Below, in pieces: positions 23,375 to 34,978 of a DNA stretch of 64,000 nucleotides. Below the pieces are notes generated by a model, which saw nothing but the letters and a program-made list of their open reading frames with translations, had not been told where the DNA came from and searched no databases. Source of the stretch: Clostridiales bacterium (GTDB lineage: Bacteria > Bacillota > Clostridia > Lachnospirales > Lachnospiraceae). The translations under genes and the position numbers were made by a program. Position 1 is the stretch's first letter. Each line of letters starts with the position of its first letter. The DNA lies in assembly GCA_021204045.1 (NCBI GenBank), contig JAJQAA010000048.1:1-64000 (forward strand), read 5' to 3'.

Positions 23375-23638
23375 ATGAGATATACAGCAAAAACACAGAT
23401 GGTCTGCGCGACACAGATCGCGTTTGATCTGGACGGCGATGTGGTGAGAAATGTTGTGTTTACCAATGGATGCAACGGTAATCTGAAAGCGATCGGCAAA
23501 CTGGTCGAGGGGATGACGGTGGAGCAGATTGAAGGGTATCTGAGTGGAAATACCTGCGGCAACAAGCCCACGTCATGCGCGGATCAGCTGGCGCGGGCTG
23601 TGCGGGCAAAGTATAATGAAAGTCAGGCCGCTAAATAA
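23375..23638 (+). CDS. TSCPD domain-containing protein (TIGR03905-like)
   Basis: VVFTNGCNGNLKAIGKLVEGMTVEQIEGYLSGNTCGNKPTSCADQLARAV. Confidence 0.85.
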   Translation: MRYTAKTQMVCATQIAFDLDGDVVRNVVFTNGCNGNLKAIGKLVEGMTVEQIEGYLSGNTCGNKPTSCADQLARAVRAKYNESQAAK

Positions 23639-23659
23639 TACGGATGTCCGACACGACTA

Positions 23660-24613
23660 TCAGTAATTTGCTTCCATTTCTTTAATTCGTGTGTAAAGCC
23701 AGTCATTGACCGGTGTGGGAAGGCCGTATTTTGCGGAACGTTTGCGCACGGTGCCGGAGAACAGTTCTACTTCCGACGGCCGATGGGCGACGCCGTCCTG
23801 ACGCATGGAGGGCATCCCTTCCGGGGAAAGCGTCTCCATGAGCGCGATATAATCAGCAATTTCTTTTTCGCCGAGGGCAATCCCCTCGGCGTTTGCGAGT
23901 GCGATGACTTCACGCATGGCGGCGATCATGGTATCGCGGGGTTTTCCGGGCGCGACCGCGCCGCCGTAGGTGGTTTCAAAAACCATACAAATCTGATTGA
24001 TGCCGACATTCAGCATGAATTTGCCCCAGAGACGGTAGCGGATATCGGGTTCCACCGTATAAGCAATACCGACACGATCCAGATAGCGGACAAGCGCGGC
24101 AAGACGATCCGGAGCGGTGGACATAGCTTCGTTCGGTTCGGAAGAGTTTTGTTCTGCTTTTTCGAGAATCCCGATTCGTAATTCCCCTGGTTTGATATAA
24201 GTGAGATCGCCGCCGAATTTGACAGCGTCCATACCCTGCGCGACGCAGTAAATTATGTGTTCCATGCCATAGCGGGCGCCGATGATTTCTTCGCTGGTAA
24301 TGCCGTTGATCACGGAGATGATGATTGTGTCCGGGCCGACGCAGCCCGCCATGGTATCAAGAGCGTCTGTAAGCGCGGTGGATTTGACTGCAACAATGAC
24401 AAGGTCGGCGGGGATGGCATTCCTGCTGTCAATCACGGGGAAATGGCATTCTTTGTGGTTGACGGTAAAACGCATCTGCTGATATTTTGCGACGCGGTCG
24501 GATTCCGCGACGAAGCAGACGGCATCCGGGCCGAGCGCAGCAGTGATCTGGCTGGCAAAAAGCATGCCGAGTGCGCCCATGCCGACAATAGCGGCCGAAT
24601 GGATTTCTTTCAT
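23660..24613 (-). CDS. Ketopantoate reductase family (2-dehydropantoate 2-reductase)
   Basis: AAIVGMGALGMLFASQI Rossmann motif; VAHRPSEVELFSGTV C-terminal motif. Confidence 0.87.
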   Translation of the reverse strand: MKEIHSAAIVGMGALGMLFASQITAALGPDAVCFVAESDRVAKYQQMRFTVNHKECHFPVIDSRNAIPADLVIVAVKSTALTDALDTMAGCVGPDTIIISVINGITSEEIIGARYGMEHIIYCVAQGMDAVKFGGDLTYIKPGELRIGILEKAEQNSSEPNEAMSTAPDRLAALVRYLDRVGIAYTVEPDIRYRLWGKFMLNVGINQICMVFETTYGGAVAPGKPRDTMIAAMREVIALANAEGIALGEKEIADYIALMETLSPEGMPSMRQDGVAHRPSEVELFSGTVRKRSAKYGLPTPVNDWLYTRIKEMEANY

Positions 24614-24811
24614 AATAAATAAATTCTCCTTCGAATGGGTTTTCTTATCCGGCGTCCGCGTTGCGGGCGCATTTGTTTTACTATAGCCTTTTTTGACAGG
24701 AAAATCAAGAAAAGGCTTGCAAAATCACCATTTTCCTGTACAATAAATGTGATGCGGAGGATGAGGACAGAAGTTGCCCTCTTTTTTTACGAGGAAAGGT
24801 GTTATTAATTT

Positions 24812-26449
24812 ATGATTAGTGCAAACGGAGTGACCCTGCGGCTGGGGAAAAAAGCCCTGTTTGAGGATGTGAATATCAAGTTTGTGGAAGGCTGCTGCTA
24901 TGGTTTGATTGGTGCGAACGGTGCGGGGAAGTCGACGTTTCTGCGCATTCTTTCCGGACAGCTTGAACCGACAAACGGCGATGTGGTGATTACGCCGGGC
25001 CAACGGCTTTCTTTTTTGCAGCAGGATCAGTTTAAATATGACGAATACCAGGTTATGGATGCGGTGATCATGGGAAACCCTCATCTGTATGAGGTAATGA
25101 AGGAAAAGGACGCCATTTATATGAAGGCGGATTTTTCCGACGCGGACGGCATCCGGGCGGCAGAGCTGGAAGGAGAGTTCGCGGAGATGAACGGGTGGGA
25201 AGCGGAATCTGACGCGGCGAACCTGCTGAACGGTCTGGGCGTTGATACGGAATATCATTACAGCACGATGAAAGACCTGACCGGCGCATTGAAGGTGAAA
25301 GTGCTGCTGGCGCAGGCGCTGTTTGGCAATCCGGACATCCTGCTTCTGGACGAGCCGACGAACCATCTGGATCTGGACGCGATCGCCTGGCTGGAGGAAT
25401 TTCTGATCAATTTCCAGAATACGGTGATCGTCGTCTCTCATGACCGCTATTTTCTGAATAAGGTCTGTACCAATATTGCGGATATCGATTACGGCAAAAT
25501 CCAGCTGTACGCCGGAAACTATGATTTCTGGTATGAATCCAGCCAGCTGATGATCAAGCAGATGAAAGAAGCAAACCGTAAGAAGGAAGAGAAGATCAAA
25601 GAACTGCAGGAGTTTATCCAGCGCTTCTCCGCCAATGCCTCCAAGTCCAAACAGGCGACCTCGAGAAAGCGAGCCCTGGAAAAAATTGAACTTGACGATA
25701 TCCGCCCGTCGAGCCGGAAATATCCTTATATTGATTTCCGCCCGGCACGCGAGATTGGCAATGAAGTCCTGAAGGTAGAAAATCTGAGCAAGACCGTCAA
25801 CGGAGTGAAGGTACTGGATGGATTGACCTTTACGTTAAACCATGATGATAAGGTCGCGCTGGTGGGGCCAAACGAGCAGGCGAAAACAATCCTGTTCCAG
25901 ATCCTGGCCGGAGAGATGGAGCCGGACGAGGGCACTTATAAGTGGGGGCTGACAACCTCGCAGTCTTATTTTCCGAAGGACAACAGCCATGAGTTTGACA
26001 GCGATGATACGATCGTGGATTGGCTGACCCAGTATTCACCGGTGAAGGACGTGACCTATGTGCGCGGCTTCCTCGGGCGCATGCTGTTTGCCGGGGAGGA
26101 CGGTGTCAAGAAGGTGCGGGTGCTGTCCGGCGGTGAGAAGGTGCGCTGCATGCTTTCCAAACTGATGATTTCCGGTGCGAATGTGCTTCTGCTGGACGAG
26201 CCGACGGATCATTTGGACATGGAGGCGATTACGGCGCTGAATACCGGTCTGGTAAAATTCCCGGGCGTGCTGATTTTCTCGTCCCGCGATCATCAGATTG
26301 TGCAGACGACCGCGAACCGGATCATGGAAATTGTGAACGGGCAGCTGATTGACAAGATTACGACTTACGACGAGTATCTGGAGAATGACGAGATGGCGAG
26401 AAAGCGTTTTGTCTTCTCAGTATCGGAAAAACAGGCGGAAGATAACTAA
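24812..26449 (+). CDS. ABC-F family ATPase (duplicated ATP-binding cassette)
   Basis: GANGAGKSTFLRILSG; DEPTNHLDLDAIAWLEEFL; second NBD VGPNEQAKTILFQIL...LSGGEKVRCML...DEPTDHLD. Confidence 0.92.
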   Translation: MISANGVTLRLGKKALFEDVNIKFVEGCCYGLIGANGAGKSTFLRILSGQLEPTNGDVVITPGQRLSFLQQDQFKYDEYQVMDAVIMGNPHLYEVMKEKDAIYMKADFSDADGIRAAELEGEFAEMNGWEAESDAANLLNGLGVDTEYHYSTMKDLTGALKVKVLLAQALFGNPDILLLDEPTNHLDLDAIAWLEEFLINFQNTVIVVSHDRYFLNKVCTNIADIDYGKIQLYAGNYDFWYESSQLMIKQMKEANRKKEEKIKELQEFIQRFSANASKSKQATSRKRALEKIELDDIRPSSRKYPYIDFRPAREIGNEVLKVENLSKTVNGVKVLDGLTFTLNHDDKVALVGPNEQAKTILFQILAGEMEPDEGTYKWGLTTSQSYFPKDNSHEFDSDDTIVDWLTQYSPVKDVTYVRGFLGRMLFAGEDGVKKVRVLSGGEKVRCMLSKLMISGANVLLLDEPTDHLDMEAITALNTGLVKFPGVLIFSSRDHQIVQTTANRIMEIVNGQLIDKITTYDEYLENDEMARKRFVFSVSEKQAEDN

Positions 26450-26537
26450 AACGTTAATATCGCAGAGGTAATTTCCAAGGCGTAAGTCTAGGGGCGGATC
26501 TAAAGCATCTAATCTAAGGCGATCATGCACGGGATAC

Positions 26538-26566
26538 TTGACTTTATCACATTGAATTGCTATAAT
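26538..26566 (+). promoter_or_regulatory. Sigma-A-type promoter upstream of gdhA
   Basis: TTGACT - 17 nt - TATAAT. Confidence 0.7.
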
Positions 26567-26600
26567 CTCCAGTAATTGTGCAGGCAGATGTAATGTCTAA

Positions 26601-27953
<1,353 letters not shown>

Positions 27954-28050
27954 GACGATTGTGCTCATACAAATAATGCGCAGGAAAAAGGTTTTTTCAG
28001 GTAATGTAGTGTTTGGGTATTGCGCGTAATGTGTAAGGGGAAAGTTTCCC

Positions 28051-28078
28051 TTGACATATCATAGAGGCATGCTATACT
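28051..28078 (+). promoter_or_regulatory. Promoter of riboflavin operon leader
   Basis: TTGACA - 16 nt - TATACT. Confidence 0.65.
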
Positions 28079-28097
28079 GGTGTTGTTAATTGAATAA

Positions 28098-28210
28098 TTC
28101 CTTCAGGGCGGGGTGCAATTCCCGACCGGTGGTAAAGCCCACGAGCCGCAAGGCATGATTCGGTGAAACTCCGAGGCCGACAGTAAAGTCTGGATAGAAG
28201 AAGGTTATGC
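28098..28210 (+). ncRNA. FMN riboswitch (RFN element)
   Basis: ttcagggcggggtgcaattcccgaccggtggtaaagcccacgagccgc...gattcggtgaaactccgaggccgacagtaaagtctggatagaagaag matches the RFN consensus; upstream of ribD-E-BA-H. Confidence 0.96.
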
Positions 28211-28243
28211 GGATTTGTTTGCCATACGCAAAATAAGAAAATC

Positions 28244-28282
28244 GCTCTGGAGTGTTTCCTGAAACATTCCGGAGCTTTTTCT
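28244..28282 (+). terminator. Intrinsic terminator downstream of RFN aptamer
   Basis: GCTCTGGAGTGTTTC-CT-GAAACATTCCGGAGC followed by TTTTTCTT. Confidence 0.88.
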
Positions 28283-28451
28283 TACTTTGAAAGTCCCGGA
28301 TGGTGGCGGTATGGACTGCGCGCCTGCGACGCGTAAGTCGGTCCTTTCGGATACGCAAGGACATATTGGCATCGGATGGATTTTTATGTACGGTAAAACG
28401 CGGTTTTCCGATGGTGAAGGAACCGCAGCAAATTGGCAGATAATGAAAGAA

Positions 28452-28483
28452 GCGCCCTGAATCGAGGTATTCGGGGCGTTTTT
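28452..28483 (+). terminator. Second terminator-like hairpin in the rib leader
   Basis: GCGCCCTGAAT-cgaggt-ATTCGGGGCG-TTTTT. Confidence 0.7.
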
Positions 28484-28576
28484 GTCGTCCGGGAAACGAA
28501 TCTCTCAGGACGATTTCTGACACCCGGAAAACGAAGCGGCCAAAGAAATTTTGATGTAAAGGAGATGGTTGTTTGC

Positions 28577-29683
28577 ATGAGTGATGAGGAATACATGCAC
28601 CTGGCGCTGGAACTTGCGAAGAAAGGGTGCGGCTGGACGTCGCCGAATCCGATGGTGGGCGCGGTGATTGTGAAGGATGGGCGGATCATTGGTCAGGGTT
28701 ATCATCAGAAATATGGTGAGAAGCATGCGGAGCGCAACGCGCTGGCGACCTGCACGGAAGATCCGGCGGGGGCGGAGCTGTACGTGACGCTGGAGCCCTG
28801 CTGTCATTTCGGGAAGCAGCCGCCGTGTACGGATGCGATTCTGGAGGCGGGAATCCGCCGGGTTGTCATAGGTTCGGGAGATCCGAATCCGCGGGTGGCG
28901 GGAAAAGGCATTCAGATTCTGCGGGAGCATGGCATTGAGGTAAAGGAAGATGTCCTGCGGGAAGAATGCGACCGGCTGAATGATATTTTCCTTTACTATA
29001 TCCGGACATGCCAGCCTTATGTGATCCTGAAATACGCGATGACGATGGACGGGAAAATTGCTTCCTGTACCGGAGAGTCGAAATGGATTACCGGAGAGGC
29101 CGCGCGAAACCACGCGCATGAACTGCGCGGCCGCTGCCGGGCGATTATGGTGGGTGTAGGCACGGTGCTGGCGGATGATCCCATGCTGACCTGTCGTATG
29201 GAAAGCGGCAGGGATCCGGTGCGAATAGTCTGCGATTCTCATCTGCGCACGCCGCTCACGGCGCAGGTGGTGAAAACAGCGTGGCAGGTACCGACGATTC
29301 TGGCGACCTGCTGCACGGATGAGGAGCGGCAGCGCGCTTACCTGGAAGCAGGGTGCCGTATCATAAGGATTCCTCCAAAGGACGGGCGTGTGGATCTGCG
29401 GCTTCTGGCAAAGCAGCTGGGGCAGGAAACGATTGACAGTATCCTGATCGAGGGCGGCGCGGCGCTGAACTGGTCAGCGCTGGAGAGCGGCATTGTGAAA
29501 CGGGTGGAGACTTATATCGCGCCGAAACTGCTGGGTGGAGCGCAGGCGCCGGGGCCGGTTGCCGGAGAAGGAATCCCGTCGCTATCGCGGGCAGTACGGT
29601 TGAAAAACAGCCGGATCCAGCGTTTCGGGGAGGACATTCTGATTGAAAGCGAGGTGGAGCAGGATGTTTACGGGAATTGTTGA
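28577..29683 (+). CDS. ribD: Bifunctional diaminohydroxyphosphoribosylaminopyrimidine deaminase / uracil reductase
   Basis: MSDEEYMHLALELAKKGCGWTSPNPMVGAVIVKDG...HAERNAL...PCCHFGKQPPCTDAI; start at ATG 28577 after GGAG. Confidence 0.95.
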   Translation: MSDEEYMHLALELAKKGCGWTSPNPMVGAVIVKDGRIIGQGYHQKYGEKHAERNALATCTEDPAGAELYVTLEPCCHFGKQPPCTDAILEAGIRRVVIGSGDPNPRVAGKGIQILREHGIEVKEDVLREECDRLNDIFLYYIRTCQPYVILKYAMTMDGKIASCTGESKWITGEAARNHAHELRGRCRAIMVGVGTVLADDPMLTCRMESGRDPVRIVCDSHLRTPLTAQVVKTAWQVPTILATCCTDEERQRAYLEAGCRIIRIPPKDGRVDLRLLAKQLGQETIDSILIEGGAALNWSALESGIVKRVETYIAPKLLGGAQAPGPVAGEGIPSLSRAVRLKNSRIQRFGEDILIESEVEQDVYGNC

Positions 29684-30320
29684 GGAGATTGGCACGGTCG
29701 CCCATATCCGGCGAGGCCGCAGCTCGGCGATTCTGACAATCCGCGCAAAAACAATTATGGATGATGTTCACATTGGGGACAGTATTGCGGTAAACGGCGT
29801 CTGCCTGACGGTCACAGAACTGCAAACAGATGGTTTTTCGGCGGATGTAATGCATGAGACGCTGGATCGTTCCTCGCTTGCGGGAATACAGACCGGCAGC
29901 CATGTCAATCTGGAGCGTGCGATGGCGGCAAACGGACGTTTTGGCGGTCATATCGTGGCAGGGCATGTGGACGGCACCGGGCGGATTGTGGATATCCGCC
30001 GAGACGACACGGCGATCTGGTATACCATCCAGGCATCACCGGAAATTTTGCGCTATATCGTGGAAAAGGGATCGATTGCCATTGATGGCATCAGCCTGAC
30101 GGTGGCCCGGGTATCTACGGACCGTTTTTCCATTTCGGCGATTCCCCACACGGTGCGGGAGACGGTGCTGCAGGAGCGGCGGAAGGGAGATGTTGTCAAT
30201 CTGGAGAATGATATGATCGGGAAGTATGTGGAACGGCTGATATGGGCAGATTCGGGAAATGGAAAACGTGCTGCGGATGGCGGAGTAACAAAGGATTTCC
30301 TGACCCGATGCGGATTTTAA
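29664..30320 (+). CDS. ribE: Riboflavin synthase alpha chain
   Basis: [15 protein letters not shown]..., duplicated lumazine-binding domains ([21 protein letters not shown]). Confidence 0.95.
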   Translation: MFTGIVEEIGTVAHIRRGRSSAILTIRAKTIMDDVHIGDSIAVNGVCLTVTELQTDGFSADVMHETLDRSSLAGIQTGSHVNLERAMAANGRFGGHIVAGHVDGTGRIVDIRRDDTAIWYTIQASPEILRYIVEKGSIAIDGISLTVARVSTDRFSISAIPHTVRETVLQERRKGDVVNLENDMIGKYVERLIWADSGNGKRAADGGVTKDFLTRCGF

Positions 30321-30333
30321 GGAGGTGGCGAAC

Positions 30334-31530
30334 ATGGAATTTAACACGATTGAAGAGGCGTTGGAAGAGCTGAAAGCCGGACGGATTATCATGGTTACGG
30401 ATGACCCGGAGCGTGAGAATGAGGGAGATTTTATCTGCGCGGCGGAGTTTGCGACGACGGAGAATATCAACTTTATGGCGACATATGGCAAGGGACTTAT
30501 CTGCATGCCGATGTCCGAAGCATTTGTACAGAAGCTGCAGATTCCGCAGATGGTCACACAGAATACCGACAATCATGAGACGGCGTTTACGGTATCCATC
30601 GACCATGTGTCGACGACAACAGGAATTTCGGCGGCGGAGCGGTCGGTCACGGCGATGAAATGCGTTGAGGAGAACGCAAAACCGGAGGATTTTCGTCGTC
30701 CGGGACATATGTTTCCGCTTCTGGCGAAAAGAAACGGCGTGCTGGAGCGAAACGGCCATACGGAAGCTACCGTCGATCTCTGCCGGCTGGCGGGATTGAA
30801 GGAATGCGGCCTCTGTTGTGAGATCATGCGTGAGGACGGTACAATGATGCGCACGCCGGAGCTGATGGAACTGGCAAAGCGATGGGGAATCAAATTCATT
30901 ACGATTCAGGCGTTGCAGAGCTACCGCAAGTGTCATGAAAAACTGGTCGACCGCGTCACGGTCACAAAGATGCCGACAAAGTATGGAGAATTTGTTGCAT
31001 ATGGTTATGTAAACCGATTGAATGGAGAACATCATGTCGCGCTCGTGAAGGGCGAGATCGGCGACGGCAGGGATGTGCTGTGCCGGGTTCATTCGGAGTG
31101 TCTGACCGGGGATACCTTCGGTTCTCTGCGCTGCGATTGCGGGCAGCAGTTTGCGGCGGCGATGACGCAGATTGAGAAGGAAGGCCGGGGAATTCTGCTT
31201 TATATGCGGCAGGAGGGTCGGGGAATCGGCCTGATCAACAAGCTGCGGGCCTATGAGCTGCAGGAGAGAGGCATGGACACGCTGGAAGCAAATCTGGCGC
31301 TGGGTTTTGCTGCCGATCAGCGGGAGTATTATATCGGCGCGCAGATTCTGCGGGATCTCGGGGTACACAGTCTGCGGCTGCTGACAAACAATCCGGATAA
31401 GGTCTATCAGCTGGCGGAATTTGGCATGGAGATTGCGGAGCGTGTGCCGATCCAGATGAACGCGACGGCGCATGATCTGTTTTATCTGAGAACGAAGCAG
31501 CAGCGGATGGGGCATATCTTACGGTATTGA
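30334..31530 (+). CDS. ribBA: DHBP synthase / GTP cyclohydrolase II
   Basis: [58 protein letters not shown]. Confidence 0.96.
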   Translation: MEFNTIEEALEELKAGRIIMVTDDPERENEGDFICAAEFATTENINFMATYGKGLICMPMSEAFVQKLQIPQMVTQNTDNHETAFTVSIDHVSTTTGISAAERSVTAMKCVEENAKPEDFRRPGHMFPLLAKRNGVLERNGHTEATVDLCRLAGLKECGLCCEIMREDGTMMRTPELMELAKRWGIKFITIQALQSYRKCHEKLVDRVTVTKMPTKYGEFVAYGYVNRLNGEHHVALVKGEIGDGRDVLCRVHSECLTGDTFGSLRCDCGQQFAAAMTQIEKEGRGILLYMRQEGRGIGLINKLRAYELQERGMDTLEANLALGFAADQREYYIGAQILRDLGVHSLRLLTNNPDKVYQLAEFGMEIAERVPIQMNATAHDLFYLRTKQQRMGHILRY

Positions 31531-31591
31531 ACGCTGGAAATAGGTTGATAGAGATATTAGCAGAAAATGATGAAAAAAAGGAGAATGCAAA

Positions 31592-32059
31592 ATGAGAACA
31601 TTAGAGGGAAATCTGGTTGCGCAGGAGATGAGGATCGGCATTGTTGCCGCTCGTTTTAATGAATTTATCACTTCAAAATTAGTTGACGGGGCAATCGACG
31701 GCCTTACCCGCCACGGAGTGGCGGAGGACGATATTGAGGTGGCGTGGGTGCCCGGGGCGTTTGAGATTCCGCTGATTGCCTCAAAAATGGAAAAAAGCGG
31801 CCGCTACGACGCGGTAATCGCACTCGGCGCGGTTATCCGCGGCAGCACCAGCCATTACGACTATGTGTGCAATGAGGTGTCCAAGGGAATCGCGACGGTC
31901 TCATTAAACAGCGGGATTCCGGTGTTGTTCGGGGTGCTGACAACAGAAAATATCGAGCAGGCGATCGAGCGCGCGGGAACCAAGGCGGGCAACAAGGGCT
32001 ATGATTGCGCGCTGAGCGCAATTGAGATGGTGAACCTGATCCGGGAGATTGAGCGGTAG
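31592..32059 (+). CDS. ribH: 6,7-dimethyl-8-ribityllumazine synthase
   Basis: [25 protein letters not shown]...[10 protein letters not shown]...[22 protein letters not shown]. Confidence 0.96.
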   Translation: MRTLEGNLVAQEMRIGIVAARFNEFITSKLVDGAIDGLTRHGVAEDDIEVAWVPGAFEIPLIASKMEKSGRYDAVIALGAVIRGSTSHYDYVCNEVSKGIATVSLNSGIPVLFGVLTTENIEQAIERAGTKAGNKGYDCALSAIEMVNLIREIER

Positions 32060-32133
32060 AGTAATTAAGCGACGGAACCAGAAATAATTGAATGGCAGAG
32101 GAATAAAACAGACAATATGTAGATGATGTGCGG

Positions 32134-32162
32134 TTGACAAGAATAATTTTCTTTGGTATTGT
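32134..32162 (+). promoter_or_regulatory. Promoter for the ABC importer genes
   Basis: TTGACA - 17 nt - TATTGT between ribH and the permease gene. Confidence 0.55.
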
Positions 32163-32214
32163 GATGATGTTTGGCTGTAAAAGCAGACGTAATTCACAAA
32201 ATCAGGAACCGGGG

Positions 32215-32997
32215 ATGAGGTGGTGCGCGGTGAGCCGATGGAAACGGTTTGGGATCCCCATGCTGGGAATTCTGGCGGTGCTTTTGATCTGGGAACTGGT
32301 GTGCCGTTTTGGCGCGCTGAACGCTTATGTGCTGCCGCCGCCATCGAAGGTCTGGAGCAGTTTTGTTAAAATGCTTGTGAGCGGTGAGCTGTGGAAGGAT
32401 ATCGTTATCAGTTTCCTGCGCGTGATGAAGGGCTTCCTGATCGCGTTTGTTCTGGCATTTGTGCTGGGGATGGCGCGGATATTGTTCCCGGGGAGCGCGT
32501 CCTGGTATGAATATCTGGTACAGTTTTTCCGTCACGTACCGCCGTTGAGCATGATTCCGCTGCTGATTTTGTGGTGCGGGATCGGGGAAACCACAAAGAT
32601 CGTGATTATCGTGCTGGCGTCCTTTTTTCCGATGTATTTAAATATTGTAAAGGGGTTTACCGGATGTGATCAGAAACTGATCGAAGTGGGGGATATGTTC
32701 GGCTACTCGAAAGGAAAGAAGTTTTTCAGGATTATTCTGCCGTATGCTTCGGCGGATATCCTGGTCGGGATGCGGATCGGGCTGGGTTATAGCTGGCGGG
32801 CGATTATCGGCGCCGAGATGGTGGCAGCTTCCACCGGTCTGGGACATCTGATTTTGTTTGCGCAGCAGATGTCGCGGACAGACAAGGTGATCGTGGGAAT
32901 TCTGGTGATCGGTCTGGTCGGATACGCGACGGACTGGCTTTTTGGGCTGCTGATTGCGTGGCTGCTGAGAGGATCCGGAGAAAATGGCTGGAATTGA
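32215..32997 (+). CDS. ABC transporter permease (SsuC/TauC/ThiX-like)
   Basis: FRHVPPLSMIPLLILWCGIGETTKIVIIVLASFFPMYLNIVKGF; EAA-loop. Start set downstream of promoter. Confidence 0.88.
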   Translation: MRWCAVSRWKRFGIPMLGILAVLLIWELVCRFGALNAYVLPPPSKVWSSFVKMLVSGELWKDIVISFLRVMKGFLIAFVLAFVLGMARILFPGSASWYEYLVQFFRHVPPLSMIPLLILWCGIGETTKIVIIVLASFFPMYLNIVKGFTGCDQKLIEVGDMFGYSKGKKFFRIILPYASADILVGMRIGLGYSWRAIIGAEMVAASTGLGHLILFAQQMSRTDKVIVGILVIGLVGYATDWLFGLLIAWLLRGSGENGWN

Positions 32998-33700
32998 ACT
33001 GATCGACGTTCACAAATATTATCAGGTGGACGGGCGGGAGCTGAAAGTCCTGGATGGCCTCTGCCTGAAGGTGCCGGAAAGGCAGATTACAGTGGTGCTG
33101 GGGCAGAGCGGCTGCGGCAAGACTACGCTTTTGCGCCTGGTCGGTGGTCTGGAAAACGCGGACAGCGGCGAGATCCGCTGGGAGGGCGGACGTAAGGCTG
33201 CTTTCGTGTTTCAGGAGCCGCGGCTTATGCCATGGCTGAACGTCTGGAGTAATGTGGTATTCGGCCTGCGCTGCAGAGAAATTGTGCAGACGAGAATACA
33301 GGATATCATCCATACGGTGGGGCTCGAGGGCTTTGAGCGGGCCTACCCGTCCCAGCTTTCAGGAGGAATGCAGCAGCGGGTGGCGTTGGCCCGGGCGCTT
33401 GCCTGCGAACCGTCGTTTATCATGATGGATGAACCGTTCGCCGCGCTGGATCATTTTACGCGGGAGCAGATGCAGAGGGAACTTTTGCGAGTGCGGGAAA
33501 CGCAGGGGAGCAGCATCCTGTTTGTGACCCATTCGGTTGATGAGGCGCTTGTTCTCGGGGATAAGATTGTCGTGATTGAAAAGGGACGGGTGAAGGCAGA
33601 GTACCCGGTGCCGCTGTCGGCAAAGGATCGAAATCTGCTGGATGAGGAAATGATTGCCTTGAAAAAGGAAATTATCAATGATTTGAATTTTGCAAAATGA
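32984..33700 (+). CDS. ABC transporter ATP-binding protein (nitrate/sulfonate/taurine type)
   Basis: LGQSGCGKTTLLRLVGGLE; LSGGMQQRVALARALACEPSFIMMDEPFAALDHFTREQMQ. Confidence 0.94.
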   Translation: MAGIELIDVHKYYQVDGRELKVLDGLCLKVPERQITVVLGQSGCGKTTLLRLVGGLENADSGEIRWEGGRKAAFVFQEPRLMPWLNVWSNVVFGLRCREIVQTRIQDIIHTVGLEGFERAYPSQLSGGMQQRVALARALACEPSFIMMDEPFAALDHFTREQMQRELLRVRETQGSSILFVTHSVDEALVLGDKIVVIEKGRVKAEYPVPLSAKDRNLLDEEMIALKKEIINDLNFAK

Positions 33701-34827
33701 GGAGGATCTGCATTATGAAAAAAAGACTGACTGCGCTGAGCCTGGCAGTATGCCTGGCGACGGTGGCATTTTCCGGCTGTTCCGGGAGCCGTAACGGTGC
33801 GGCTGCGGGGGGCGCGGCTGAGACGACAGCAGCAGTAGAGCCAACAACTGCCGCGGAGGCCAAAGATGAGACCACGGCGGCCGCAGCAGCGGAAACCGCG
33901 GCGGAAGTGGATAATAAAAATCAGGATGGCGCGGAGGGCGCCAAGGTAGAAACGGCGCAGTCCGGCATTGATAAGCTGGTGTTTACTTATGTGACGTCCC
34001 CGTTGAATGTGCCGACGATCATTGAGAAGGATCAGGAGATTTTTGCGAAGGCGCTGGAGCCGATGGGTATTTCCGTGGAATACGCGGAGATTACCTCCGG
34101 CGCAGATCAGACCCAGGCACTCGCTTCCGGCGACGTGCAGGTGCTGTACGCGGTGGGCGCGACGTCGGTCATTTTGTCCGCGGCAAACGGAGCGGATATC
34201 AAGGTACTGAATATGTACAGCCGTTCTCCGAAGGCCTTCTGCATGTATTCTACGGATGATACGCTGACGACGCCGGAAAGCCTGCGCGGAAAAACGATCG
34301 CGGGACCGACCGGGACGAACCTGCATGAGCTTCTGGTGGCTTATCTGGCGACGGGAGGTATGACGCTGGATGATGTAAACTATCTGAACATGTCGATTCC
34401 GGACGCCAAGGCCGCTCTGGACGGCGGAAGTTTGGACGTCGCGCTGATTGCCGGAGCGACGGCCTATCAGGCGCAGCGGCAGGGATATCATCTTGTGGCG
34501 GACGGCGACGGTCTGATTAAAGCCATTATTGCGGTGGCAGTGACGCAGAAATTCTACGATGAAAATCCGGATGTGATCGAAAAGCTGGCCGAGGCGCAGG
34601 CGCAGATCGCCGCGTATATGGAGGAAAATCCGGATGAGACGATCGGCGCGGTCGCGGCGGCTCTTGACCTGGATGAGGAAGCTGTGCGGGAGATGTATCC
34701 GTATTATGATTTTTCGCTGGAGCTTAGCGAGGATGATATTGATGGCTTCCAGAAGACGGCGGATTTCATGCTGGAGTCCGGTATGATCGAGGGCGCGCTG
34801 GATGTGGAGACGCTGTTTATCCGTTAA
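33697..34827 (+). CDS. ABC transporter substrate-binding lipoprotein (NMT1/SsuA-like)
   Basis: Lipobox FSGCSG; low-complexity linker; periplasmic-binding fold GKTIAGPTGTNLHELLVAYL. Confidence 0.87.
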   Translation: MRRICIMKKRLTALSLAVCLATVAFSGCSGSRNGAAAGGAAETTAAVEPTTAAEAKDETTAAAAAETAAEVDNKNQDGAEGAKVETAQSGIDKLVFTYVTSPLNVPTIIEKDQEIFAKALEPMGISVEYAEITSGADQTQALASGDVQVLYAVGATSVILSAANGADIKVLNMYSRSPKAFCMYSTDDTLTTPESLRGKTIAGPTGTNLHELLVAYLATGGMTLDDVNYLNMSIPDAKAALDGGSLDVALIAGATAYQAQRQGYHLVADGDGLIKAIIAVAVTQKFYDENPDVIEKLAEAQAQIAAYMEENPDETIGAVAAALDLDEEAVREMYPYYDFSLELSEDDIDGFQKTADFMLESGMIEGALDVETLFIR

Positions 34828-34978
34828 AATTGGTGTGAGATTTGCGCTGGATTCGCGAGAAAAACACGAGAAAACGTGAGAATGCGTGAGAAAATGCCGC
34901 CTGGCGATAAATTTTTCCGGCGGCATTTTTTTCATCGGCAGTTTTTACCTGTGAAAGAGAGGAGAATAGGAGGCATCC

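Noticed and set aside
30196-31515. 439-aa minus-strand ORF
   Set aside because: Antisense to ribE/ribBA; His/Arg/Leu-rich shadow ORF with no recognisable domain.
33451-34935. 494-aa minus-strand ORF
   Set aside because: Antisense to the ABC ATPase and binding-protein genes; shadow ORF.
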